DNA from: Alphaproteobacteria bacterium
GTDB taxonomy: Bacteria; Pseudomonadota; Alphaproteobacteria; DSM-16000; Inquilinaceae
Direction of reading: 5' to 3'
NCBI GenBank assembly: GCA_028277405.1
Contig: JANQGH010000001.1
Span: 1 to 38,133, forward strand
DNA: 38,133 nt
In this document: positions 24,734 to 31,783 of the stretch, piece by piece
How the letters are laid out: every line of letters starts with the position of its first letter
Position numbering within the stretch: the stretch's first letter is position 1
Made by a program: the position numbers and the translations under genes
Notes under the pieces: model-generated
Seen by the model: only the letters and a program-made list of their open reading frames with translations
Database searches by the model: none
What the model was told of the DNA's origin: nothing

Positions 24734-25201
24734 ATGACATCTGTTGATACTGACATGGTTTCCGGGCGCAGGCCGCCCCGGCGCAGGCGCACGATTGCCG
24801 AGGACGGCCCCGATCCCATCGACGTGCATGTTGGCAAGCGTATGCGCGAGCGGCGCACCCTTTTGGGCATGAGCCAGGAAATGCTGGCCGACGCCTTCGG
24901 CATCTCTTTCCAGCAGGTCCAGAAGTACGAGCGCGGCGCCAACCGCATCGGCGCCAGCCGGCTGCACATGTTGAGCAAGCTGCTCGACGTGCCGGTCAGC
25001 TACTTCTACGACGGGCTGCCGTCCACGTCCGACGAGGTCGACGCCACGCCGATCAAGGCGAGTTCGCGCCGCGACCCGACCACCAGCCGCGAAACGCTGG
25101 AGTTGGTGCGCGCCTATTATCGCATTGACGAGCCGTCCCTGCGGCGTCGCCTGGTCGATTTGGCCCGGGCACTGAACACCGGAGAAAAGCAGAGCGCCTA
25201 A
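24734..25201 (+). CDS. XRE-family transcriptional regulator
   Basis: A 155-residue DNA-binding protein. After a basic Arg-rich N-terminus (RRPPRRRRT), residues 33-95 form a lambda-repressor-type helix-turn-helix: VGKRMRERRTLLGMSQEMLADAFGISFQQVQKYERGANRIGASRL. The second half (ETLELVRAYYRIDEPSLRRRLVDLARAL) is a short helical tail. This architecture is common among alphaproteobacterial XRE regulators, often in two or more copies per genome. It follows the importer on the same strand and is terminated by the hairpin at 25225. Control of the importer promoter is plausible but not shown. Confidence 0.9.
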   Translation: MTSVDTDMVSGRRPPRRRRTIAEDGPDPIDVHVGKRMRERRTLLGMSQEMLADAFGISFQQVQKYERGANRIGASRLHMLSKLLDVPVSYFYDGLPSTSDEVDATPIKASSRRDPTTSRETLELVRAYYRIDEPSLRRRLVDLARALNTGEKQSA

Positions 25202-25224
25202 GCGCTTTTGCCGATCAACAAGGG

Positions 25225-25256
25225 GGCCGTCACGCGGTGCGTTGGCGGCCTTTTTT
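25225..25256 (+). terminator. Rho-independent terminator after the XRE gene
   Basis: GGCCG (25225-25229) pairs with CGGCC (25246-25250), with partial inner pairing between CACGC and GCGT, and six T follow (25251-25256). It separates the importer-XRE unit from the catabolic operon that starts at 25400. Confidence 0.8.
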
Positions 25257-25399
25257 GTGCCTGGCCGACGGAAACTCTGCCCCTTGGCCGCCCAACCAAT
25301 CGGCAACTTTATCGGTCTCGTCGGTCCGATCGGATTGAAGTTGCGCTCGACAGTCGATAACCAGACGACCGTTGCGTCGATCTCACCTGTCTTGAGCCC

Positions 25400-26332
25400 A
25401 TGCCTGATATTGTTGTTTCCGAGTTCATGGATGCCGATGCCGTCGACTGGCTCAGTGCCCGATCAGACCTCCGCTACGACCCAGCCTTGGTGGACGACCG
25501 CCCGTCCCTGGTCGAGGCGGTCTCAAGTTGCCGCGCGCTGATCGTGCGCAATCGCACGCAGGTCCGTGACGACCTCGTGGCGGCGCTCGCCTCCGCTATG
25601 GTCGTCGGGCGGCTGGGCGTGGGTCTCGACAACATCGATATCCAGGCGTGCGAGGCACGGGGGATTGAAGTCGTACCCGCGACCGGCGCCAACGCGATTG
25701 GCGTGGCGGAATACGTCATCGGCGCTTTGATGGTCCTGCTGCGCGGGGCCTATGGCGCGACCGAGTCAGTTTTGGCCGGCGATTGGCCACGCGCGGACCT
25801 GATCGGCCGAGAGCTGAACGGCAAGCTGCTGGGCCTGGTCGGCTTCGGCGGCATTGCCAGGCTCGTCGCCGTGCGGGCACGGGCCCTCGGCATGCCGATC
25901 CAGGCCTTTGACCCGAACATCGAAAAGGGCGATCCGGTCTGGCGGGAATACGGCGTCGCGCCGGTGGACTGGGACGTGCTGGTCGGGCGCAGCGACGCGA
26001 TCAGTCTTCACGTGCCGCTGGTGACGGCGACGCGCCATCTCTTCGACGCGCAGACGCTCGCCGCCATGAAGCAAGGTGCGGTCATCGTGAACACCGCACG
26101 CGGCGGCGTCATCGACGATACGGCCCTCGCCGATGCCCTGCGACGGCGCCACTTGGGCGGCGCGGCGCTCGATGTCTTCGAAACCGAGCCGGTGCCGGCC
26201 GACAACGTGTTTTCCGACGTGCCGAACCTTCTCGCGACGCCGCATATCGCCGGCGTGACGGAGGAGTCGAACTCCCGGGTGAGCTGGATGATCGCTCGGG
26301 AGGTTGCGAGCCGGCTGGGGCTTAGACCGTGA
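25400..26332 (+). CDS. D-isomer-specific 2-hydroxyacid dehydrogenase, SlcC-like ((S)-sulfolactate dehydrogenase candidate)
   Basis: A 310-residue NAD-dependent dehydrogenase. The Rossmann motif is GLVGFGGIAR (145-154); the catalytic triad is Arg234 in NTARGG, Glu263 in FETEP and His282 in TPHIAG. From memory it resembles (S)-sulfolactate dehydrogenase SlcC, which belongs to this family and shares the opening ISEFMDE-like segment, ALIVRNRT, GRLGVGLDNID and the late HIAGVT-ESN. SlcC makes 3-sulfopyruvate from sulfolactate. Other family members use phosphoglycerate, glyoxylate or hydroxypyruvate, so the family is certain and the substrate is not. It heads an operon and overlaps the kinase gene by 4 nt. 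Confidence 0.8.
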   Translation: MPDIVVSEFMDADAVDWLSARSDLRYDPALVDDRPSLVEAVSSCRALIVRNRTQVRDDLVAALASAMVVGRLGVGLDNIDIQACEARGIEVVPATGANAIGVAEYVIGALMVLLRGAYGATESVLAGDWPRADLIGRELNGKLLGLVGFGGIARLVAVRARALGMPIQAFDPNIEKGDPVWREYGVAPVDWDVLVGRSDAISLHVPLVTATRHLFDAQTLAAMKQGAVIVNTARGGVIDDTALADALRRRHLGGAALDVFETEPVPADNVFSDVPNLLATPHIAGVTEESNSRVSWMIAREVASRLGLRP

Positions 26333-27240
26333 GCGAACGACCGGCGGTCGCCTGCGTCGGCATCGCCGTGATGGATCTCGTCTTCGAGGTCGATGTCCTG
26401 CCCGCCAGTCCGACCAAGCATTTCGCGTCGTCGTATCGAGAGATCGGCGGCGGGCCGGCCGCCAACGCGGCGGTGACCATCGCCCGGCTTGGCGGCGACG
26501 CCCATCTCTGGGCACGTGTCGGCGACGACGATTGGGGGCGCCGCATCGTCGACGGTTTGCAGGCCGAAGGCGTGCGGGTCGACGCCATTCGCCCTATTCC
26601 GGGCGGCCAATCGGGCGTCTCGGCCGTAATGGTCGATCGCGCGGGCGAACGGATGATCGTCAATTTCAGCGATCGGACCTTGTCACCGGATGCCGGCTGG
26701 CTGCCTGTTGAAACGCTGCCGAAGTTCGCCGCGGTGCTCTCCGATCTGCGCTGGCCCGACGCCGCGATCTATGCGTTGCAGGCTGCGCAAGATCTGAACA
26801 CCCCCGGCATATTGGACGCCGACATCACCGATCGCGAAATCCCCCTGGCAGCGGCGGAAGCGGCAAGCCATGTCGTGTTTTCCGAACCCGCATTGGCCCA
26901 ATGGTCGGGTCACGGCGATATCGCCGAGGGTCTCAAAAAGGCCGCCGCCCGGTTTGGCGGCTGGGTCGCGGCCACGGCCGGGTCCCGCGGCGCTTACTGG
27001 ACGATGGAAGGCGGGACGATCCAGCATCAGCCGGCATTCCAGATCACAACGGTTGACACGCTGGGGGCGGGCGATGTCTTTCACGGCGCGTTTGCCGGCG
27101 CGTTGGCGGCGGGACAGACGGAGACGGACGCGCTACGCTGGGCGGCAGGTGCGGCGGCGCTAAAGTGCACGCGTCCGGGTGGCCGCGCCGGCATACCGAC
27201 GGAAGATGCGTTGAGACGCTTTTTGAAGGAGCAAGGGTAA
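26329..27240 (+). CDS. PfkB-family kinase, probable 6-deoxy-6-sulfofructose kinase (YihV type)
   Basis: A 303-residue ribokinase-fold enzyme. The N-terminal motif is GGGPAANAAVTIARLGG, and the catalytic loop is DTLGAGDVFHG with Asp249 as base. In E. coli sulfofructose kinase YihV, Lys27, Asn109 and Arg138 recognise the sulfonate. Here Lys30, Asn112 and Arg141 stand in the same local contexts, all at an offset of exactly three residues, in FASSYREIGG, ERMIVNF and LSDLRWPD. FSEPALA and CTRPGGRAGIP also match the YihV pattern as I recall it. The expected reaction is sulfofructose to sulfofructose 1-phosphate with ATP. The GTG start overlaps the upstream stop; the stop overlaps the aldolase start. 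Confidence 0.83.
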   Translation: MSERPAVACVGIAVMDLVFEVDVLPASPTKHFASSYREIGGGPAANAAVTIARLGGDAHLWARVGDDDWGRRIVDGLQAEGVRVDAIRPIPGGQSGVSAVMVDRAGERMIVNFSDRTLSPDAGWLPVETLPKFAAVLSDLRWPDAAIYALQAAQDLNTPGILDADITDREIPLAAAEAASHVVFSEPALAQWSGHGDIAEGLKKAAARFGGWVAATAGSRGAYWTMEGGTIQHQPAFQITTVDTLGAGDVFHGAFAGALAAGQTETDALRWAAGAAALKCTRPGGRAGIPTEDALRRFLKEQG

Positions 27241-28301
27241 TGGGGCTTTCGCCCGGTAAGCTGTGGGGATTGCGTCGCCTTGCCGACGATCAGGGCCGCT
27301 TCAAGATGACGGCGGTCGACCAACGCCCCCCGATCAAGAATCTGATCAAGGACCGGCGCGGCACGGACGCGGCGGCCTATGACGATGTCGCCGCTGTGAA
27401 GCAAACCCTGGTTCGGGAACTGGCGCCCTCATCGTCAGCCTTGCTGCTCGACCCGCACGTCGCCTTTCCGACCGCCGTGCAGTTGATGAACCCCGCGCAA
27501 GGCCTGATCCTGACCCTTGAGGACTCGATCTTCCAGGAAACGCCGGGTGGCCGCCTTAGCGCGGAGATCGACCATTGGAGCGTCGCCAAGATCAAGCGGG
27601 CCGGAGGCGACGCCGTGAAGGTGCTCGCCTGGTACCGGCCCGACGCGGACGCGGCCGTCTGTCGCCATCAGGAAGATTTCGTCGCCCGCATCGGCGATGC
27701 TTGCCGGCGTTATGACATTCTGTTCGTGTTCGAACTGCTGGTCTACCCGCTGCCGAGCGACGCGGCACAAACCAAGGACTATGTCGAGGACCCGGGCAAG
27801 CGGCCGGAACTGGTACTCGAAAGCGTCGAGCGCTTCGCCGACCCCCAGTTCGGCGTGGACCTGTTCAAGCTGGAGAGCCCGGTGAAGGCGGCCGAGGTGC
27901 CCGACCCCGATGGCGCCGAGGCTGAGGCGATCGCCGCGACACAAGCCTGGTTCGATCGCCTGGGCACGCTGGCGGGCCGTCCCTGGGTGATGCTGTCGGC
28001 CGGGGCGGGGATGGACGCCTTTCGGCGGGTGCTGACCTACGCCTATCGGGCCGGCGCCAGCGGCTATCTGGCCGGCCGGGCGATTTGGTGGCAGGCCTTT
28101 CAAAGCTTTCCCGATGTCCGGCAGATGGCGGCTGAGCTGCGCTCGACAGGCGTGCCCTATATGGACCAGCTCAATGCGCTGACCGACAGTCTTGCCACGC
28201 CATGGCGCCAGCACCCGTGCTATGGCGACACCATCGGCATCGAAAACACCGACGGTGACTTTCGAACCCGCTACGCGGATTTTGATGGAGAGACCGGATG
28301 A
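27240..28301 (+). CDS. Class I aldolase of the LacD/YihT family (sulfofructose-1-phosphate aldolase candidate)
   Basis: A 353-residue TIM-barrel aldolase. The Schiff-base lysine is Lys210 in GVDLFKLESP. A second lysine, Lys127 in DAVKVLAWYRP, and Asp27 in TAVDQRPP match active-site positions of LacD and YihT. The phosphate end is LSAGAG (252-257) and GASGYLAGRAIW. It is about 60 residues longer than E. coli YihT and nearer to tagatose-1,6-bisphosphate aldolases in length, so specificity for the sulfosugar is inferred from the adjacent kinase. Expected products are dihydroxyacetone phosphate and sulfolactaldehyde. The ATG is reached through TAATG, with AAGGAG upstream. Confidence 0.8.
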   Translation: MGLSPGKLWGLRRLADDQGRFKMTAVDQRPPIKNLIKDRRGTDAAAYDDVAAVKQTLVRELAPSSSALLLDPHVAFPTAVQLMNPAQGLILTLEDSIFQETPGGRLSAEIDHWSVAKIKRAGGDAVKVLAWYRPDADAAVCRHQEDFVARIGDACRRYDILFVFELLVYPLPSDAAQTKDYVEDPGKRPELVLESVERFADPQFGVDLFKLESPVKAAEVPDPDGAEAEAIAATQAWFDRLGTLAGRPWVMLSAGAGMDAFRRVLTYAYRAGASGYLAGRAIWWQAFQSFPDVRQMAAELRSTGVPYMDQLNALTDSLATPWRQHPCYGDTIGIENTDGDFRTRYADFDGETG

Positions 28302-29707
28302 CACGACCGCGCATCGGCGTCGTGGCCCTGGCCCGCGCCACGTTCGATGTTCCGTTCGCTGAAGCAACCGTCGCCCGCGCCGCCTCGGCGTTAAAGAAGC
28401 TGAACGCCGACATCGTCGGATCGACCGACCTGCTGTTCGACGCCGAGGCGACCCAGGCGGCCATCGACGCGTTGAAGGACCAGGATCTGGACATGCTGCT
28501 GGTCCTGCAAGTCACGTTTACGGATGCCTCCATGACCGTGGCGCTGGCCAAGGCGATCCAGGCACCGCTCATCCTTTGGGCGTTTCCTGAGGCGCGCCAT
28601 GGCGGCCGGCTGCGCCTCAACTCATTCTGCGGCATCAACCTTGCCGGCCACGCGCTGGCCAAGGCAGGCGTGAAGTACGGTTATCTCTATGCCGATCCGG
28701 ATGGGCCGGATGCCGTCACGGACCTGCAAGAGTTCTTGGAAGCAGGGCTGCCCGCTCGGCCGGCCGAGACCGCACCAACCGAGATCGAGCGAGGGGCCAC
28801 CGACGACAGAAAGGCGATGGACGTCTTTGACCGTCTCGGCGGGGCGCGGATCGCGGTCGTCGGGGAACATCCGGAGGGCTTCGACACGTGCGCCTATGAT
28901 GCAAGGGCGCTTCAGGCCCTGACGGGCGTGACTGTCGAGACCGTGCCGCTGAAGTCCGTCTTCGACGGGGCCAGGGCCGCCTCCGACGAGGACGTCGCGG
29001 CGGTTCGCGCGCGGGTGGCCGGAGAACTGACCGGCCTGGACGCGGTCGAGGCGGAACCTTTGGAGAAGAGCCTCCGGGTCTACACGGCCCTGCGCAAACT
29101 GGCCGACGATCGCGACCTTGACGCCGTTGCCGTGCGCTGCTGGCCGGAATTCTTCACCGAGTATGGCTGTGCCGCTTGCGGGCCGATGGCCATGATGGGC
29201 CAGGACGGCACACCGTGTGCGTGCGAGGCGGATGCCTACGGCACCGTCACCAACCTGATGATGAAGGCCTTTGTGGGCGAGCCGGTGTTCATCGCCGACC
29301 TCGTCGATATCGACGTGACCGATGATACCGGCGTCTTCTGGCATTGCGGGCTGGCGCCCCTGTCGATGGCCGATCCGGACGAGACGCCGGTCGCCACCGT
29401 CCACTCCAACCGGCGCAAACCTTTGCTGGCGGAGTTCCCCCTTAAACCCGGCCGGATCACGATCACGCGGCTCAGCCAGTCCAAGGGTCGTCCGCGTCTG
29501 GTCATCGGTGGAGCCGAGATGATCAAGGCGCCCAAGAGCTATGGCGGAACATCCGGTGTCGCCCGTTTTGACCGAGGCGGGCAGGCGGTGCTCGACACGG
29601 TGATGGGCGAGGGGCTGGAGCACCATTACACCTTTGCCTATGGCGACCATCGCGGGCCGCTCGCCGCATTTGCCTCGCGCCTGTCTTTGCCGATCGTGCA
29701 TCTCTGA
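28298..29707 (+). CDS. L-fucose/L-arabinose-isomerase-like protein (candidate sulfosugar isomerase)
   Basis: A 469-residue protein of the fucose isomerase-like family (COG2407 type). The N-terminal domain reads LLVLQVTFTDAS and ILWAFPEAR. The metal site region is clear: VRCWPEFFTEYGCAACG (Glu284) and ACEADAYGTVTNLMM (Glu310, Asp312). A histidine pair HH (442-443) comes before YTFAYGD near the C-terminus. Members interconvert aldoses and ketoses using Mn or similar metals, and 6-deoxy sugars are typical substrates. Sulfoquinovose is a 6-deoxy-6-sulfo-glucose, so conversion to sulfofructose is a plausible role; this is inference. The start overlaps the aldolase stop (ATGA), and the GH31 gene follows after 17 nt. 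Confidence 0.8.
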   Translation: MTRPRIGVVALARATFDVPFAEATVARAASALKKLNADIVGSTDLLFDAEATQAAIDALKDQDLDMLLVLQVTFTDASMTVALAKAIQAPLILWAFPEARHGGRLRLNSFCGINLAGHALAKAGVKYGYLYADPDGPDAVTDLQEFLEAGLPARPAETAPTEIERGATDDRKAMDVFDRLGGARIAVVGEHPEGFDTCAYDARALQALTGVTVETVPLKSVFDGARAASDEDVAAVRARVAGELTGLDAVEAEPLEKSLRVYTALRKLADDRDLDAVAVRCWPEFFTEYGCAACGPMAMMGQDGTPCACEADAYGTVTNLMMKAFVGEPVFIADLVDIDVTDDTGVFWHCGLAPLSMADPDETPVATVHSNRRKPLLAEFPLKPGRITITRLSQSKGRPRLVIGGAEMIKAPKSYGGTSGVARFDRGGQAVLDTVMGEGLEHHYTFAYGDHRGPLAAFASRLSLPIVHL

Positions 29708-29724
29708 CGCGGCCTGGGCGCGCC

Positions 29725-31713
29725 ATGATCGATCTGCTGAAGCCGGATTGGGGCCAGGCGCATCGGGTCAGAGTTACCGGTCCCACAAGCCGCGTTGAGG
29801 GCGGTTGGTCGCTTGCGACCAATGTCGGCCCGCTGGTGCTAACGGCCTATGCCAGCGGCGTTTTCAGGCTGCGGCTTGGAGAAGCCGAGGTGCCGGATTA
29901 CGGCATCCTGATCAACGGACCGGATGTGCCGCCGCCGACCGAGATTGCCGAGGCGAGTGGCCGCTGGTCCGTGTCGGCGCACGGCAACGCGGTCGGCGTC
30001 GATCGCGAGGCCCGGCTGGCGCTCGATCGCGGCGAGCGGACCATCCTCGCCTCGCAATCCGGCAGCCCTCACTCCGCCGCGGGCCGGCTGCCCCCATTGG
30101 CGCGCCTAGACGACGGCTCCTGGTTCGTTGCGCTTGGTTTGGGCAGCGGCGATGCGGTTTACGGTCTTGGCGAAAAATGGGGGAGGTTGAACAAGCGCGG
30201 TCAACTCGTGACCTCTTGGATCGCGGACCCGGAGGGGGCGACCGGCGAAGCCTCGTACAAGAATAACCCGTTTGCCTGGAGCCCGCGCGGCTGGGGTGTC
30301 TTCGTCCACACGGCCGGCAAGGTCGTCCATGGCGTCGGCTTTGCCCAATGGTCGAACCGGGCATACGGTCTTCTGGTCGAGGATGCCGTCTTGGACCTGT
30401 TCCTGATCGCCGGCGCCGACGGTGCCGAAATCCTCGAACGCTACACTGTCCTGACCGGCCGGCCGGCCGCAACACCGCTTTGGAGCCTGGGCATCTGGCA
30501 CGGCGTGGCGGCCGATCACGGGCTCGCCGAAACGGCGGAACGGCTGCGTCAGCATGGCATTCCCGGCGATGTTCTGGTCGCAGGCCCGGCTGCCGTGCCG
30601 AGCGAGACGGACCGACCGGAGGCGGCAATGCACAAAGCCCAAGGTCTCGGCTTTAGGATTTGCGAACCCGAGGCCAGCCGCGAAAGCGTCGACCTTGCGG
30701 ACCCTGGGGCCTACACCGCTTTGCGAGATCGGCAGCGCGAACGGTTTGAGGCCGGCATCGACGTGCTCGCGCCCGATGCCTCGGGTCCCGACATGGCAAC
30801 CAACGCCGCGACGTCCGGCAGTGGCGGCGCGGGCTTTCACAACGCCTATCACCTGCTGCGCAGCCGATGTCTGTTCGAGGCAGCGGCCCACTATGCGCGC
30901 AATCGACCTCTGGTCTTCAGCCGCACCGGTTGGTCCGGCGGTCAGCGCTATCCGCTTCAGCGAGGCGGTGACGCAGTGCTGGACTGGGAAGGATTGTCGG
31001 CGGTTCTGAGGGGCAGCCTATCCTGGGGTCTGTCGGGCGGTGCCTGTTACGTCGGCGATTTCGGCACCGATGTGGAGGATCAGCCGGAAGAACAGCTTCA
31101 CGCCCGGTGGATTCAGGTGGCTGTCTTCTTCAGCCATTCCTGCCTGCGTTCGCATGGCGTGGTTCGGCCAGACGCGCTGTCCGCCCCAACCCGGGCCGTC
31201 TTGGATCGGCACCTGGCGCTTCGCTATCGACTCTTGCCCTACATCGAGGGTGTCTTGGCCGAGGCCATGTCTACGGGCCTGCCGGTCATGCGGGCGATGC
31301 CGCTGGCCTTCCCCACTGAAGCGGAAGGCTGGGCCTTTGACACCCAGTTCATGTTGGGCCCCGATATGCTGATCGTCCCTGTCACGACACCGGACAATCG
31401 CGTCCGGACCTATCTGCCACGAGGCAATTGGATCGATTTCTGGACCGACGAGGTGGTGGCCGGCGGCCGCCGGCTGGACCTGACAGCGGCTGAGGATCAT
31501 ATCCCCGTTTTCGTGCGCGAAGGGGCCGTGCTGCCATTCGGTCCGTCGGTTCAGCACACGGGCGAACTGGACGATCAGACACAGATCGAGCGGTTGGTCG
31601 TGTATGGCGAGCCGAAACATGCGCCTTGCCTGGCCCGCCACGACATCACCGTGTTGGGCGATCGTCTGCAGGGCGTGCCGGAAGGCGTCGTCATTGAGCT
31701 GATCAATCATTGA
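29725..31713 (+). CDS. Divergent GH31 glycoside hydrolase with shortened active-site region
   Basis: A 662-residue protein related to YicI-type GH31 enzymes: the N-terminal barrel motifs YGLGEKWGRLNKRGQLV, ASYKNNPFAWSPRGWGVFV and LTGRPAATPLWSLGIW, and the C-terminal MRAMPLAFP, MLGPDMLIVPVT, LPRGNWIDFWT. Candidate nucleophile Asp351 (APDASG) and acid/base Asp416 (RGGDAV) are kept. Between LWSLGIW and DLADPGAY the segment is about 64 residues where YicI has about 113: the substrate-binding HFDCFWM-type strand and the INP loop are missing or unrecognisable. Features of sulfoquinovosidases, such as the Arg/Trp loop, are therefore absent. It has no signal peptide. It may have changed specificity or be non-catalytic. 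Confidence 0.82.
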   Translation: MIDLLKPDWGQAHRVRVTGPTSRVEGGWSLATNVGPLVLTAYASGVFRLRLGEAEVPDYGILINGPDVPPPTEIAEASGRWSVSAHGNAVGVDREARLALDRGERTILASQSGSPHSAAGRLPPLARLDDGSWFVALGLGSGDAVYGLGEKWGRLNKRGQLVTSWIADPEGATGEASYKNNPFAWSPRGWGVFVHTAGKVVHGVGFAQWSNRAYGLLVEDAVLDLFLIAGADGAEILERYTVLTGRPAATPLWSLGIWHGVAADHGLAETAERLRQHGIPGDVLVAGPAAVPSETDRPEAAMHKAQGLGFRICEPEASRESVDLADPGAYTALRDRQRERFEAGIDVLAPDASGPDMATNAATSGSGGAGFHNAYHLLRSRCLFEAAAHYARNRPLVFSRTGWSGGQRYPLQRGGDAVLDWEGLSAVLRGSLSWGLSGGACYVGDFGTDVEDQPEEQLHARWIQVAVFFSHSCLRSHGVVRPDALSAPTRAVLDRHLALRYRLLPYIEGVLAEAMSTGLPVMRAMPLAFPTEAEGWAFDTQFMLGPDMLIVPVTTPDNRVRTYLPRGNWIDFWTDEVVAGGRRLDLTAAEDHIPVFVREGAVLPFGPSVQHTGELDDQTQIERLVVYGEPKHAPCLARHDITVLGDRLQGVPEGVVIELINH

Positions 31714-31723
31714 GATATCAATG
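31708..31723 (+). other. Dyad CATTGA-GATA-TCAATG over the GH31 stop codon
   Basis: A perfect six-pair inverted repeat with a 4-nt centre overlaps the GH31 stop and opens the AT-rich spacer to the lactonase gene (31714-31783). No T-run follows, so it is not a usual terminator. It may be an operator for the lactonase gene. The spacer holds no promoter that I can support. Confidence 0.35.
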
Positions 31724-31783
31724 TAAAAACAGATCACAAGCAACTGTTTTAAATACAAATTGAAAGAAAGCGGGAAGGGTGCC

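Noticed and set aside
29725..31713. Call of the GH31 protein as a normal sulfoquinovosidase (YihQ)
   Set aside because: The loop that carries the sulfonate-binding Arg and Trp of YihQ is not present here, so the operon context alone is not enough.
18700..31780. Mobile element or genomic island with ends at the AT-rich spacers
   Set aside because: The spacers at 18.8, 24.65 and 31.75 kb are AT-rich, but I found no integrase, transposase, tRNA junction or matching direct repeats.
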